Part shown: piece after piece, positions 6,396-12,919 of the stretch
Position numbering within the stretch: the stretch's first letter is position 1
How the letters are laid out: every line of letters starts with the position of its first letter
Origin: Porphyromonadaceae bacterium UBA7180
GTDB taxonomy: Bacteria; Bacteroidota; Bacteroidia; Bacteroidales; Muribaculaceae
Length of the DNA: 16,422 nucleotides
Assembly: GCA_002491165.1 (NCBI GenBank)
Contig: DKVK01000023.1
Coordinates: 1-16,422 of the forward strand
Direction: 5' to 3'
The notes under the pieces: model-generated
The model's database searches: none
The model's input: only the letters and a program-made list of their open reading frames with translations
Told to the model about the DNA's origin: nothing
Made by a program: the position numbers and the translations under genes

Positions 6396-7430
6396 TCAGA
6401 GTTCTATCAGTGAATCATAGGGGAAATCGCGGCGTGCGCGCGTTCCCACCACTTCGTCCCAACGCATCGGCGAGATACCATTGCCGGGACGTTTTACGGT
6501 AATGTTTTCTTCGGTGAGGAGCTCGCCGGCCTTGATGTCGCGGGCGGCAACGATGCTCTTGCGGGCTATCTCGATGTTGCCGCGCTCCGAGGGGGATACT
6601 GCCTTCTCTTCAGAACCCAGGGCCTGCTCTATGTTGCGGATGGAGCTGACCATGGCTTTCAGTTCGTCGGGGGTCAGCGACGCCTTGTGGTCGGGACCGG
6701 GGAGATTGCGGTCCAGGGTGAAGTGCTTCTCGATGATTTCGGCGCCGAGTGCCACGGCGGCGACGGGCACCTCGATGCCCCGCGTGTGGTCGCTGTATCC
6801 GGTGCGCAGGCCCAGGCGTGTGCGGAGAGTAAGCATGGCGCGCAGGTTGACGTCGGCGTAGGGAGTGGGGTACTGCGTGTTGCAGTGCAGGATGGAGATG
6901 TCGTCGCGCGTCAGGCGCGAGCGGCAGGGATGCCCCGGATGTGTGCCGGTGAGCACGGCCACGGCCTCCTCCACTTCGGCGAGCGTGGACATTCCGGTGG
7001 AGAGAATCACCGGCACACCCTTTTCGGCCACGCGGCGAAGGTAGGGAAGGTTGGTGATTTCGCCCGACGGCACTTTGCAGTAATCCTGCCCCAGCCCGGC
7101 CAGGAAGTCGATGGAAACCAGGTCGAAAGGTGTGCTCATGAAGCCGATGCCCACCTTCCTGCAGAGCGCTTTCAGTTCGCGGTAATCGTCGAGCGGGAGG
7201 TGCAGCGCCTTGCACATGTCGAGCTGCGACTCACGGGCGTCGCCGGTATTCTCCTTCTGGTAATCGGCCTTTTCGGCTATCGAGGAGATAACCAGCTCAG
7301 GGACGGCGGTCTGGAATTTTACATAATCGGCACCGGCCTCCTTGGCGGCGAGCACCATCTCGCGGGCGCGTTCCAACGACCCGTTATGGTTGACGCCGGC
7401 TTCGGCTATTATTATGGTATGCGGCGTCAT
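6396..7430 (-). CDS. neuB: N-acetylneuraminate/legionaminate synthase (NeuB family)
   Basis: The enzyme condenses phosphoenolpyruvate with a 2-acetamido-mannose-type sugar to form a nine-carbon acid. The 344 residues contain the full family signature: AEAGVNHNG (9-17), KFQT (38-41), STPFD (99-103), PSGE (121-124), STGM (144-147), GYSDHT (211-216) and EKHFTLDRNLPGPDH (234-248). The two metal-binding histidines fall at H215 and H236, the same numbers as I recall for the meningococcal enzyme. A C-terminal SAF (antifreeze-like) domain covers about 285-344 (KSIVAARDIKAGE, then KRPGNGISP). All key residues appear intact. Its start overlaps the ATP-grasp gene's stop by 4 bases. Specificity for Neu5Ac versus legionaminic acid is not resolved; neighbouring LegB suggests the latter type. 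Confidence 0.93.
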   Translation of the reverse strand: MTPHTIIIAEAGVNHNGSLERAREMVLAAKEAGADYVKFQTAVPELVISSIAEKADYQKENTGDARESQLDMCKALHLPLDDYRELKALCRKVGIGFMSTPFDLVSIDFLAGLGQDYCKVPSGEITNLPYLRRVAEKGVPVILSTGMSTLAEVEEAVAVLTGTHPGHPCRSRLTRDDISILHCNTQYPTPYADVNLRAMLTLRTRLGLRTGYSDHTRGIEVPVAAVALGAEIIEKHFTLDRNLPGPDHKASLTPDELKAMVSSIRNIEQALGSEEKAVSPSERGNIEIARKSIVAARDIKAGELLTEENITVKRPGNGISPMRWDEVVGTRARRDFPYDSLIEL

Positions 7431-8377
7431 GAGTTGAAGAAGATTGTCTCCTTCTGGTAGCGGGCCATCAGTGTATGGTCCGACCAGTCGGGGGTGGGAT
7501 GTACCTCCACGCCGAGCGACTCGCAGAGGATATAGTCGGGAATCGGCGCCCCGGCATAGATGGAACAGATAACGCCGCCGCCAAGCCTGGGATTGATTTC
7601 CATGAGCAGGTAGCGGCCGTCGCGGCGGTCGTGCAGGAATTGCAGTGTCACCGGACCGCGGAAACGGAATGCCTCTATTACCTTTTCAGACAGTTGCTGT
7701 AGCTCTGTGTTGCGTACGGTCTCGGTGCGTGTCACCTCGCCGCCCATCACTTCGAGGCGTATGCGCGGTACGGTGCAGAGTATCTCGCCTGCCTGGCTCA
7801 CGTAGCAGTCCACGGTGTATTCCTCGCAGTCTTCCAGATATTCCTGAACAAGATAGTCCGAGAGGTTGTCGAGGTGCATGAGGTCTTCGAGGTTGTAGAA
7901 AATCTTGATGCCGCGCGAGGCCGAGCCGTGGCGCGGCTTGGCGATGGCAGGCATACCGGCGTTTATCACCGAGTAGGTCTTGGGGATGGCTATCTTCTTT
8001 TCCTTGAAAGCCTTGGCGGCTTCCACCTTGTCAAACATCACCTTGGCGGTCTCGAAGTCGCTCACGGGGACGAAAACGTCGGGCATGCGCTCCTTGCAGC
8101 GTGCGGCTATCTCTATGGCACCGTCGACGAAAGGGAGGATTATGTTCACGCCGCACTCGCGGCACACGCGCTCTATGTCGTCCACCACGTCGGGGTCACT
8201 CCAGCGCAACCCCACTATCACGCGGCCGGCGACAGCTATGGGGACCTGTTTCATCAGCTCATAGCTGAGTATCTCCACATCGTAGCCCAGATGCGAGCCG
8301 CTCTTCTTGAGCTGTTCGGCCATTGACACGCGCCGTGCGCCGCCAAGCATAAGGACGGTTATTTTGGCTTGTTTCAT
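7427..8377 (-). CDS. ATP-grasp ligase of the nonulosonate operon
   Basis: A 316-residue ATP-grasp enzyme of the PylC/CarB-like kind. Such enzymes activate a carboxylate as acyl-phosphate and join it to an amine or other nucleophile. An N-terminal Rossmann-like part (ITVLMLGGARR, residues 6-16; IILPFVDG, 79-86) is followed by the ATP-grasp fold: AIAKPRHGSASRG (144-156), VQEYLEDCEEYTVD (177-190) and the metal-binding LMEINPRLGGG (258-268). Catalytic elements look complete. It is translationally coupled on both sides (4-base overlaps with legB and neuB), so it very likely acts in the same pathway. Genes of this type occur in other bacterial nonulosonate clusters, but I know of no proven reaction. 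Amide-linking an acid or amino acid to the sugar is one possibility. Confidence 0.8.
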   Translation of the reverse strand: MKQAKITVLMLGGARRVSMAEQLKKSGSHLGYDVEILSYELMKQVPIAVAGRVIVGLRWSDPDVVDDIERVCRECGVNIILPFVDGAIEIAARCKERMPDVFVPVSDFETAKVMFDKVEAAKAFKEKKIAIPKTYSVINAGMPAIAKPRHGSASRGIKIFYNLEDLMHLDNLSDYLVQEYLEDCEEYTVDCYVSQAGEILCTVPRIRLEVMGGEVTRTETVRNTELQQLSEKVIEAFRFRGPVTLQFLHDRRDGRYLLMEINPRLGGGVICSIYAGAPIPDYILCESLGVEVHPTPDWSDHTLMARYQKETIFFNS

Positions 8378-9360
8378 CGGTTGTAGATATTTGACTTGTA
8401 CAGTTTCAGGTTATCGCCGTCGGTGAACCAGTCGATGGTCTTCTTCAGCCCGTCGCGCAGCGACATCTCGGGACGCCAGCCTGTGAAGCGGCGAATCTTC
8501 TCGTTGGAGCCGTGCAGGCGGAACACTTCGCTCTTGGAGGGACGGAGCCGCTCCGGGTCGGTGACCCACTTCACGTCGGCGTCCATCAACTCGGCGATGA
8601 GCCGCAACGTCTCGGCCATCGAGACTTCGGTATTGGTGGCTATGTTTATCTCCTCGCCCTCTATGCCGTCGGCCTCGGCAAGCGCCAGGAAACCTCGGCA
8701 TGTGTCGGTCACATAGTTGAAGTCGCGCGTCGGGGTGAGGTCGCCCACCTTTATTTCACGTGCGCCGTTGGCTATCTGCGAGATGATGGTGGGGATGATG
8801 GCGCGGGCGGACTGGCGCGGGCCGTAGGTGTTGAACGGGCGCGCAATGACCACCGGCAGGTCGAAGGCGTTGTAGAAACTCTTGGCCAGTGCGTCGGCGC
8901 CTATCTTGGTGGCGGAATAGGGCGACTGTGGCTGGCGGGGATGCTTCTCGTCGATGGGGACATACTGTGCGGTGCCGTAAACCTCTGAGGTGGAGGTCAC
9001 CAGCAGGCGTCCCACGCCCGCGTCGCGCGCCGCCTGGCACATGTTCAACGTGCCTTTTATGTTGGTGTCCACGTAGCTGTCGGGCGCCACGTAGCTGTAA
9101 GGGATGGCTATCAGGGCGGCGAGGTGGAACACGGTGTCCACGCCGCGCGTAATCTCGCGGCAGAAGTTGTTGTCGCGCACGTCGCCGGTCACTACCTCCA
9201 GGCCGGGATGATGCATCTGCTCGAGCCAACCCCAGTTGTTGAAGGAGTTGTATTGAGCCAGGGCGCGCACTTCGATACCTCGATCCAGTAGGGTTTCGGT
9301 GAGGTGGCTGCCGATGAAGCCGTCGGCACCCGTCACCAGGGCTTTTTTGATTTCTCTCAT
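8374..9360 (-). CDS. legB: NAD-dependent 4,6-dehydratase, LegB-like
   Basis: A 328-residue extended SDR enzyme, expected to convert UDP-GlcNAc to a 4-keto-6-deoxy sugar, the first committed step of legionaminic acid synthesis. The NAD site is GADGFIGSHL (11-20). LegB-type markers follow: YNSFNNWGWL (37-46), TSTSEVYGTAQYVPI (122-136), the catalytic YSATK (148-152) and ARPFNTYGPRQ (173-183). It is the first gene of the operon, with a strong promoter about 20 bases upstream, and overlaps the ATP-grasp gene by 4 bases. In the classical pathway its keto product is aminated by the PLP enzyme LegC, and no such gene is present in this window. A related epimerase/dehydratase activity is the alternative. 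Confidence 0.85.
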   Translation of the reverse strand: MREIKKALVTGADGFIGSHLTETLLDRGIEVRALAQYNSFNNWGWLEQMHHPGLEVVTGDVRDNNFCREITRGVDTVFHLAALIAIPYSYVAPDSYVDTNIKGTLNMCQAARDAGVGRLLVTSTSEVYGTAQYVPIDEKHPRQPQSPYSATKIGADALAKSFYNAFDLPVVIARPFNTYGPRQSARAIIPTIISQIANGAREIKVGDLTPTRDFNYVTDTCRGFLALAEADGIEGEEINIATNTEVSMAETLRLIAELMDADVKWVTDPERLRPSKSEVFRLHGSNEKIRRFTGWRPEMSLRDGLKKTIDWFTDGDNLKLYKSNIYNR

Positions 9361-9381
9361 TGTTCAATTCACGAATTGGTG

Positions 9382-9413
9382 CAAAGTTAGTGAAAAACCG
9401 CCAAACCCGCAAA
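9382..9413 (-). promoter_or_regulatory. Promoter of the nonulosonate operon
   Basis: Minus-strand TTTG (9413 to 9410), 20 bases, then TAACTTTG (9389 to 9382): a complete Bacteroidetes consensus promoter. It lies about 20 bases before the legB start at 9360, giving a short leader. It also sits only some 50 bases beyond the stop of the helical-repeat gene, so the operon has its own start signal. Confidence 0.8.
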
Positions 9414-9465
9414 TCCCCGTCCGAAAATCCGCCGCCGAAACAAGCGAGCCCCGACGAATCAGAAC

Positions 9466-10866
9466 CTAAAGTTTTGACAGCTCATCAATCAACGCAGGTC
9501 TGCGGGGGGTGCGCGATTTTTGTTCCGTTACGATTTGTTGCGCTTCGTTCGTTCCCCCATATTTGAGGAGTTTCCTTAAACATTCGACACCCTCACGGTA
9601 TGAATCACGATTGGATGCATACTGGAAGTAATTTCTGACGGCAGTTGCATATAGTTTTACTATTTCGCCTTTGAACAGCTTTTTAACTTCCTCGGGAGCT
9701 TTGTCAATGTTATTTATGGCCGGATTCTTGCGAATATAATCCATGTATTCCTGCCACATGCCCTCCTGCGTGTATATATAAAGAAGATGGTCAATATCTT
9801 TCCTACCCTCCGCCTCGCTTATTAATGTCTTTGCATAGTTGTCCCATTCTTCACGGGGCACAAGAGACTTAAGCACGGAATACATCGATTCCATTGTATA
9901 CTCCTTTTCTCCCCATCTTCCTTCACTGAAAAAGAAGTGTCTGGCCAGCCGGAGTTCATTGTTCTGGTCTCCTGTTGCGCGATAGGCTTTATATTCCCAT
10001 TTGTGCCAATCGCTGACAAGTCCGGCATATTGGGCATCATGGTTTACACCCTCTCCTGCAAGTCTAAGCACCTCGTCGTAGTCGCCCTTATCCCAAGCCA
10101 TTTGAATCAGTTTTTTGCGAAAATCCGGATTAGCTACGTTGTCATACATAAACTTGACTTGCTCCTCCGCGCTGCTGCATCGCGACATTATTTTGAGCTT
10201 ATACTTTTGAGCGGTCTTAGCGTGGAATTTTGCGCTCCAACTATCGCCGTCGGGCTTTATGGCATCCAATGCCATGAATGTCCTATTTTGTTTTTCAGGG
10301 GTATCCGCAAGGTCGATTGCCATTTCAATCCAGTCCCACCACCAATCCCAACCTTCGAGATCTCTGTCATTGAACCGGGAAAGTGCGAGTTCAAAAATCT
10401 CGGCTTTAATATTTTCGGGAAGCGCCTCATTAATAGCCAGTTCATGCCATGTTGCAAAGCAGCCGTCTACTATTGCTCCTAACTCTCCGGCACTGTCATC
10501 TCCGCTGCTGATAATGTCTTCGGCTACTGAAGATATGCCGGTCAGCACGGCTATTGCGACGTCCCATTGTCCTTTTTCTATCGCTTCATCAGCCTCGTCA
10601 AGAATCTTGGTCACAGCACGGTTGAAATCAAAGGTGGCACGATACTCGATAAAGCCATACCTGTCGGAATAGGTCTTTATCAAGCTTTTCACACGTGAAG
10701 CATATTTTTTTGGTTCAGGTTTGAAGAGAGTTCCCGCCCCAAGTGCGAGAAACCTGTCTTGGAACTGTCTGTTGTTAGAGCATTCCTTCCTGATGAAATC
10801 GGCAAATTGTGTTTTGTCGAGTTTCGACAGAAGTAAGTCTATTTTATCTTTTTTCTGCTTTGCCAC
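9466..10866 (-). CDS. Large helical-repeat (TPR-like) cytoplasmic protein, function unknown
   Basis: A 466-residue protein with no signal peptide or membrane segment, so cytoplasmic. It is almost entirely helical and rich in Trp, Glu, Lys and Asp, with helix pairs of TPR-like spacing (for example AIEKGQWDVAIAVLTG, MAWDKGDYDEVLRLAGEG, YTQEGMWQEYMDYI). The opening (DKIDLLLSKLDKTQFADFI, then a CSNNRQFQDRFL segment) resembles the part that follows the zinc finger in SWIM-finger proteins. No CxC...CxH finger is present, so it may be a finger-less relative; this is from memory and weak. It follows the restriction endonuclease gene in the same direction, with only a 29-codon frame between. I find no promoter of its own, so it may belong to the restriction-modification transcript. 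No catalytic motif seen. Confidence 0.7.
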   Translation of the reverse strand: MAKQKKDKIDLLLSKLDKTQFADFIRKECSNNRQFQDRFLALGAGTLFKPEPKKYASRVKSLIKTYSDRYGFIEYRATFDFNRAVTKILDEADEAIEKGQWDVAIAVLTGISSVAEDIISSGDDSAGELGAIVDGCFATWHELAINEALPENIKAEIFELALSRFNDRDLEGWDWWWDWIEMAIDLADTPEKQNRTFMALDAIKPDGDSWSAKFHAKTAQKYKLKIMSRCSSAEEQVKFMYDNVANPDFRKKLIQMAWDKGDYDEVLRLAGEGVNHDAQYAGLVSDWHKWEYKAYRATGDQNNELRLARHFFFSEGRWGEKEYTMESMYSVLKSLVPREEWDNYAKTLISEAEGRKDIDHLLYIYTQEGMWQEYMDYIRKNPAINNIDKAPEEVKKLFKGEIVKLYATAVRNYFQYASNRDSYREGVECLRKLLKYGGTNEAQQIVTEQKSRTPRRPALIDELSKL

Positions 10867-10898
10867 AATTACTAATTTTAAGAATTATTATTGAGTGA

Positions 10899-10988
10899 TT
10901 ACCAATCTTTGAAAGCCATGCCGGCGTCGAGGAGATTGAAGAAATTCCCTTCGGCACGTTGGTTGTCGATGAACTCAAGTTTTCTCAT
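10899..10988 (-). CDS. Possible small ORF between endonuclease and helical-repeat genes (29 aa)
   Basis: ATG at 10988 opens a 29-residue frame starting MRKLEFIDNQRAEGNFF and ending LLDAGMAFKDW before TAA at 10901-10899. It lies 18 bases after the endonuclease stop and 32 bases before the helical-repeat start, filling an otherwise empty gap. The composition looks protein-like and G+C is higher than in the surrounding genes. It could be a true small protein, the C-terminal scrap of a lost gene, or chance. No clear ribosome site supports it. Confidence 0.35.
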   Translation of the reverse strand: MRKLEFIDNQRAEGNFFNLLDAGMAFKDW

Positions 10989-11006
10989 CCATATTATTGT
11001 GCGATA

Positions 11007-11717
11007 CTATATTTTAAGACTTGATTTGATAACGTCTTTGATGTATTGTTCTGCGTTAACTACTCCGACTTGCTTGATTAACTTATTATAATCTTCAATT
11101 TCATTACCTGTAAATGTGATTACAATCCGTCTTTCTTTATTGCCGGCAATGTGATTATAGCTTTCAGGGTGACTCCAAAAACATCCGGAACAAAAATTTA
11201 CATCTTTTTTTATCCAATTATCACAATGTTCACATGACCAGGATTTAGCCCTATTAGCCGATGGACTCAGCAACATATAAGCTTCAATATCTTGGCTTGC
11301 TTCTCCCCCAATTTCATAAGGCACACGATGATCGATTTGTAACAATGTTGCGTCAAGTGTTTGTTGATAAATAAAACACTTAGCTCCATATTTTTCAATC
11401 AAAGCTTCCTTAAGCGCTTTTGCAAAAGCCGTTCTTCCATGAACTTTTGATATCTGGTTGTCCATCAATGAGGGATCCCCAAATTTATATGCTGCAATAC
11501 TTCTTCCGCTATTATCTTTTACTCGATATGTTACTATTGGTATCCCTTGTTCCCTTACATCTCTGATAGCTCTGGGAGGATGGTTATACCCATAAATTTC
11601 TTTAATCTCTTCTGAAGTAATATACCCGTTCGCAAGAATGTGTTTTATAATTGTTGCGGGTCTCTTAGCCGTAATTGCATTCAATCTTTTGATAAACTCA
11701 AGAGGTAAATTGTTCAT
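11007..11717 (-). CDS. HNH-type type II restriction endonuclease
   Basis: A 236-residue nuclease partnered with the upstream adenine methyltransferase, expected to cut unmethylated DNA at the shared site. Residues about 18-65 form a winged-helix-like segment (ATIIKHILANGYITSEEIKE, then a PPRAIRDVREQGIPI segment), probably for DNA recognition. The HNH core is QIDHRVPYEIGG (127-138, with D129 and H130) plus LLSPSANRAKSW (149-160, N155). It is followed by a zinc knuckle: C162-x2-C165 and C176-x2-C179. The usual first Cys pair before the HNH histidine is absent (a single C114). Start ATG overlaps the methyltransferase stop by 4 bases, a methylase-first order that favours host protection. Recognition sequence cannot be read from this. 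The gene is A+T-rich relative to the glycan genes. Confidence 0.8.
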   Translation of the reverse strand: MNNLPLEFIKRLNAITAKRPATIIKHILANGYITSEEIKEIYGYNHPPRAIRDVREQGIPIVTYRVKDNSGRSIAAYKFGDPSLMDNQISKVHGRTAFAKALKEALIEKYGAKCFIYQQTLDATLLQIDHRVPYEIGGEASQDIEAYMLLSPSANRAKSWSCEHCDNWIKKDVNFCSGCFWSHPESYNHIAGNKERRIVITFTGNEIEDYNKLIKQVGVVNAEQYIKDVIKSSLKI

Positions 11718-12616
11718 GCTTCAAATAAATTTAGTTCAGGTTGTAATGAAACACCACATCCTGTTAGTCCTTGGCTTATATAAAGAGCTTCTACGGTTTC
11801 GGAGTTGCCTCCATTAAGAACGGATTGCGTAGACACCCCGGCCCGTAACATCACTTTTGAAAGACCTAATTCTTCAGGCAAGTCGATTCCGTATTTCTTT
11901 TCTCCACAAGTGCCGTCGTAACTTATTAGATAATTTATTCCACGCATATTTAAATCCTCTAAAGCCGCTACGAAATCCTGAAAATCTATTCCTGAGAAAT
12001 ATCTTGGATCTCTGCCATTACAAACGCCCTGATAAGGAGGATCCATATATATAATATCTCCTTGGCTGGCGTCCTTCAGAATTTCTTTGTAATCAAGAGT
12101 ATAAAAAGAACATTTCCCATTTAAGAGGATGGATATTTCACTAATATTTTTCAGGAGAGTTGTAGGGTTTGTTCCATTTCTTCTTTTGTCAGGAGATTGA
12201 TTAAAGTTCCCGTTTGCTCCATATCTAACCGATCCTTTTACGCATCGTGCTATCAAATATAAAATCAATTGGGATTCTTTTTTGCCATTATTAAAAAGTT
12301 CTCTGATATGATAAAAATGCTTTTCCGATCCTTCTGGATAAGAAAACTGTTGTTCCCATAAATCAGAATATTTTCTATGCAATGTTTCTGGATTTTCGAT
12401 TGCATCTTGAAGTAACGATATTAAGGGGGCATTAATATCATTAATAATAAATCGATTACAACGATTTTCTGATGCCACGGCAATAGACATCGCCGCCATT
12501 CCTGCAAATGGCTCAATAAACCTGTTAAAACGACGTGGCAGATAATTCAAAATTTGTGGTGCCAGTTTCCGCTTAGATCCTTGATATTGGACTATATGAG
12601 GTGCTGTTTTTTTCAT
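11714..12616 (-). CDS. DNA adenine methyltransferase (Dam-like, alpha class) of a type II R-M system
   Basis: A 300-residue N6-adenine methyltransferase that protects host sites from the paired HNH enzyme. Motif X is YQGSKRKLAPQIL (11-23). Motif I (SAM binding) is FIEPFAGMAAMS (33-44), followed by IINDIN (57-62), and the catalytic motif IV is YMDPPY (190-195). The order I, recognition domain, IV marks the alpha/Dam class. The segment KGSVRYGANGNFNQSPDKRR (127-146) corresponds to the Dam-family region that contacts DNA (RxxxxGxFNxP type). All catalytic residues are intact. A near-consensus promoter lies about 50 bases upstream, and a repeated palindrome flanks it. The gene is clearly A+T-richer than the sugar genes on both sides, suggesting horizontal acquisition. 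Confidence 0.9.
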   Translation of the reverse strand: MKKTAPHIVQYQGSKRKLAPQILNYLPRRFNRFIEPFAGMAAMSIAVASENRCNRFIINDINAPLISLLQDAIENPETLHRKYSDLWEQQFSYPEGSEKHFYHIRELFNNGKKESQLILYLIARCVKGSVRYGANGNFNQSPDKRRNGTNPTTLLKNISEISILLNGKCSFYTLDYKEILKDASQGDIIYMDPPYQGVCNGRDPRYFSGIDFQDFVAALEDLNMRGINYLISYDGTCGEKKYGIDLPEELGLSKVMLRAGVSTQSVLNGGNSETVEALYISQGLTGCGVSLQPELNLFEA

Positions 12617-12637
12617 ATTTTATAAAAATAGCCAATT

Positions 12638-12647
12638 AATACCTATT
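12638..12647. promoter_or_regulatory. Palindrome AATACCTATT, leader copy (candidate operator)
   Basis: The string AATACCTATT (AATA-CC-TATT, a dyad) lies between the methyltransferase promoter and its ATG. An identical copy lies at 12749-12758, inside the longer palindrome GGAATACCTATTCC, on the other side of the promoter. Paired sites around an R-M promoter suggest a regulator-binding role, but no controller (C) gene is visible. Confidence 0.35.
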
Positions 12648-12666
12648 ATAAAAATTGAAATTGACG

Positions 12667-12698
12667 CAAAGATAATACGTTTAATTTAATTATCCAAA
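12667..12698 (-). promoter_or_regulatory. Promoter of the restriction-modification operon
   Basis: Minus-strand TTTG (12698 to 12695), 20 bases, then TATCTTTG (12674 to 12667): a full match to the Bacteroidetes consensus. The methyltransferase ATG (12616) follows about 50 bases on. Confidence 0.8.
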
Positions 12699-12746
12699 TC
12701 TTTTTTTGAGATTTTAATATTTGAAAAGTTTTTGATAGAATGACTT

Positions 12747-12760
12747 GGAATACCTATTCC
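12747..12760. promoter_or_regulatory. Palindrome GGAATACCTATTCC (candidate operator)
   Basis: A 14-base perfect dyad (6-base arms, CC centre) in the divergent region between the R-M promoter and the glycosyltransferase promoter. Its core AATACCTATT recurs at 12638-12647. The longer string ACTTGGAATA (12743-12752) recurs directly at 12777-12786, overlapping the -33 element of the plus-strand promoter. The spacing suits a regulator controlling both directions; this is inference. Confidence 0.4.
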
Positions 12761-12778
12761 TCTATTTTTATCCATTAC

Positions 12779-12807
12779 TTGGAATAATGGGCTGACTGCT
12801 ATTTTTG
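12779..12807 (+). promoter_or_regulatory. Candidate promoter of the glycosyltransferase/radical SAM operon
   Basis: TTG (12779-12781), 18 bases, then TATTTTTG (12800-12807). The -7 element matches TAnnTTTG; the spacing is slightly short. The dyad CCACTTAGTGG (12808-12818) begins right after it, at the expected start of transcription, where a repressor could bind. The leader would be about 105 bases. Confidence 0.5.
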
Positions 12808-12919
12808 CCACTTAGTGGTATTGACCGCGGCGCAAGTTGGCGGCGCGGCGCAATAAACCGAGGACGCGGTGCGTTTATCTATAAGGCGTTCCCGCCGACG
12901 GGGAGGCCGAGGATTTTTT

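Larger units (their letters stand above)
12617..12919. other. Divergent regulatory region between R-M and glycosyltransferase operons
   Basis: No gene is seen here. The left two thirds are very A+T-rich, like the R-M genes. Composition switches sharply to G+C-rich near 12825-12830, marking the likely edge of the acquired segment. It carries the minus-strand promoter (12667-12698), the plus-strand promoter (12779-12807), the AATACCTATT copies and the dyad CCACTTAGTGG (12808-12818). Confidence 0.6.

Noticed and set aside
12869..12919. Earlier in-frame ATG that would extend the first glycosyltransferase by 17 residues
   Set aside because: The extension is Arg/Gly-rich and precedes the normal first beta strand (MRILLVDGHS); the ATG at 12920 fits the family start.
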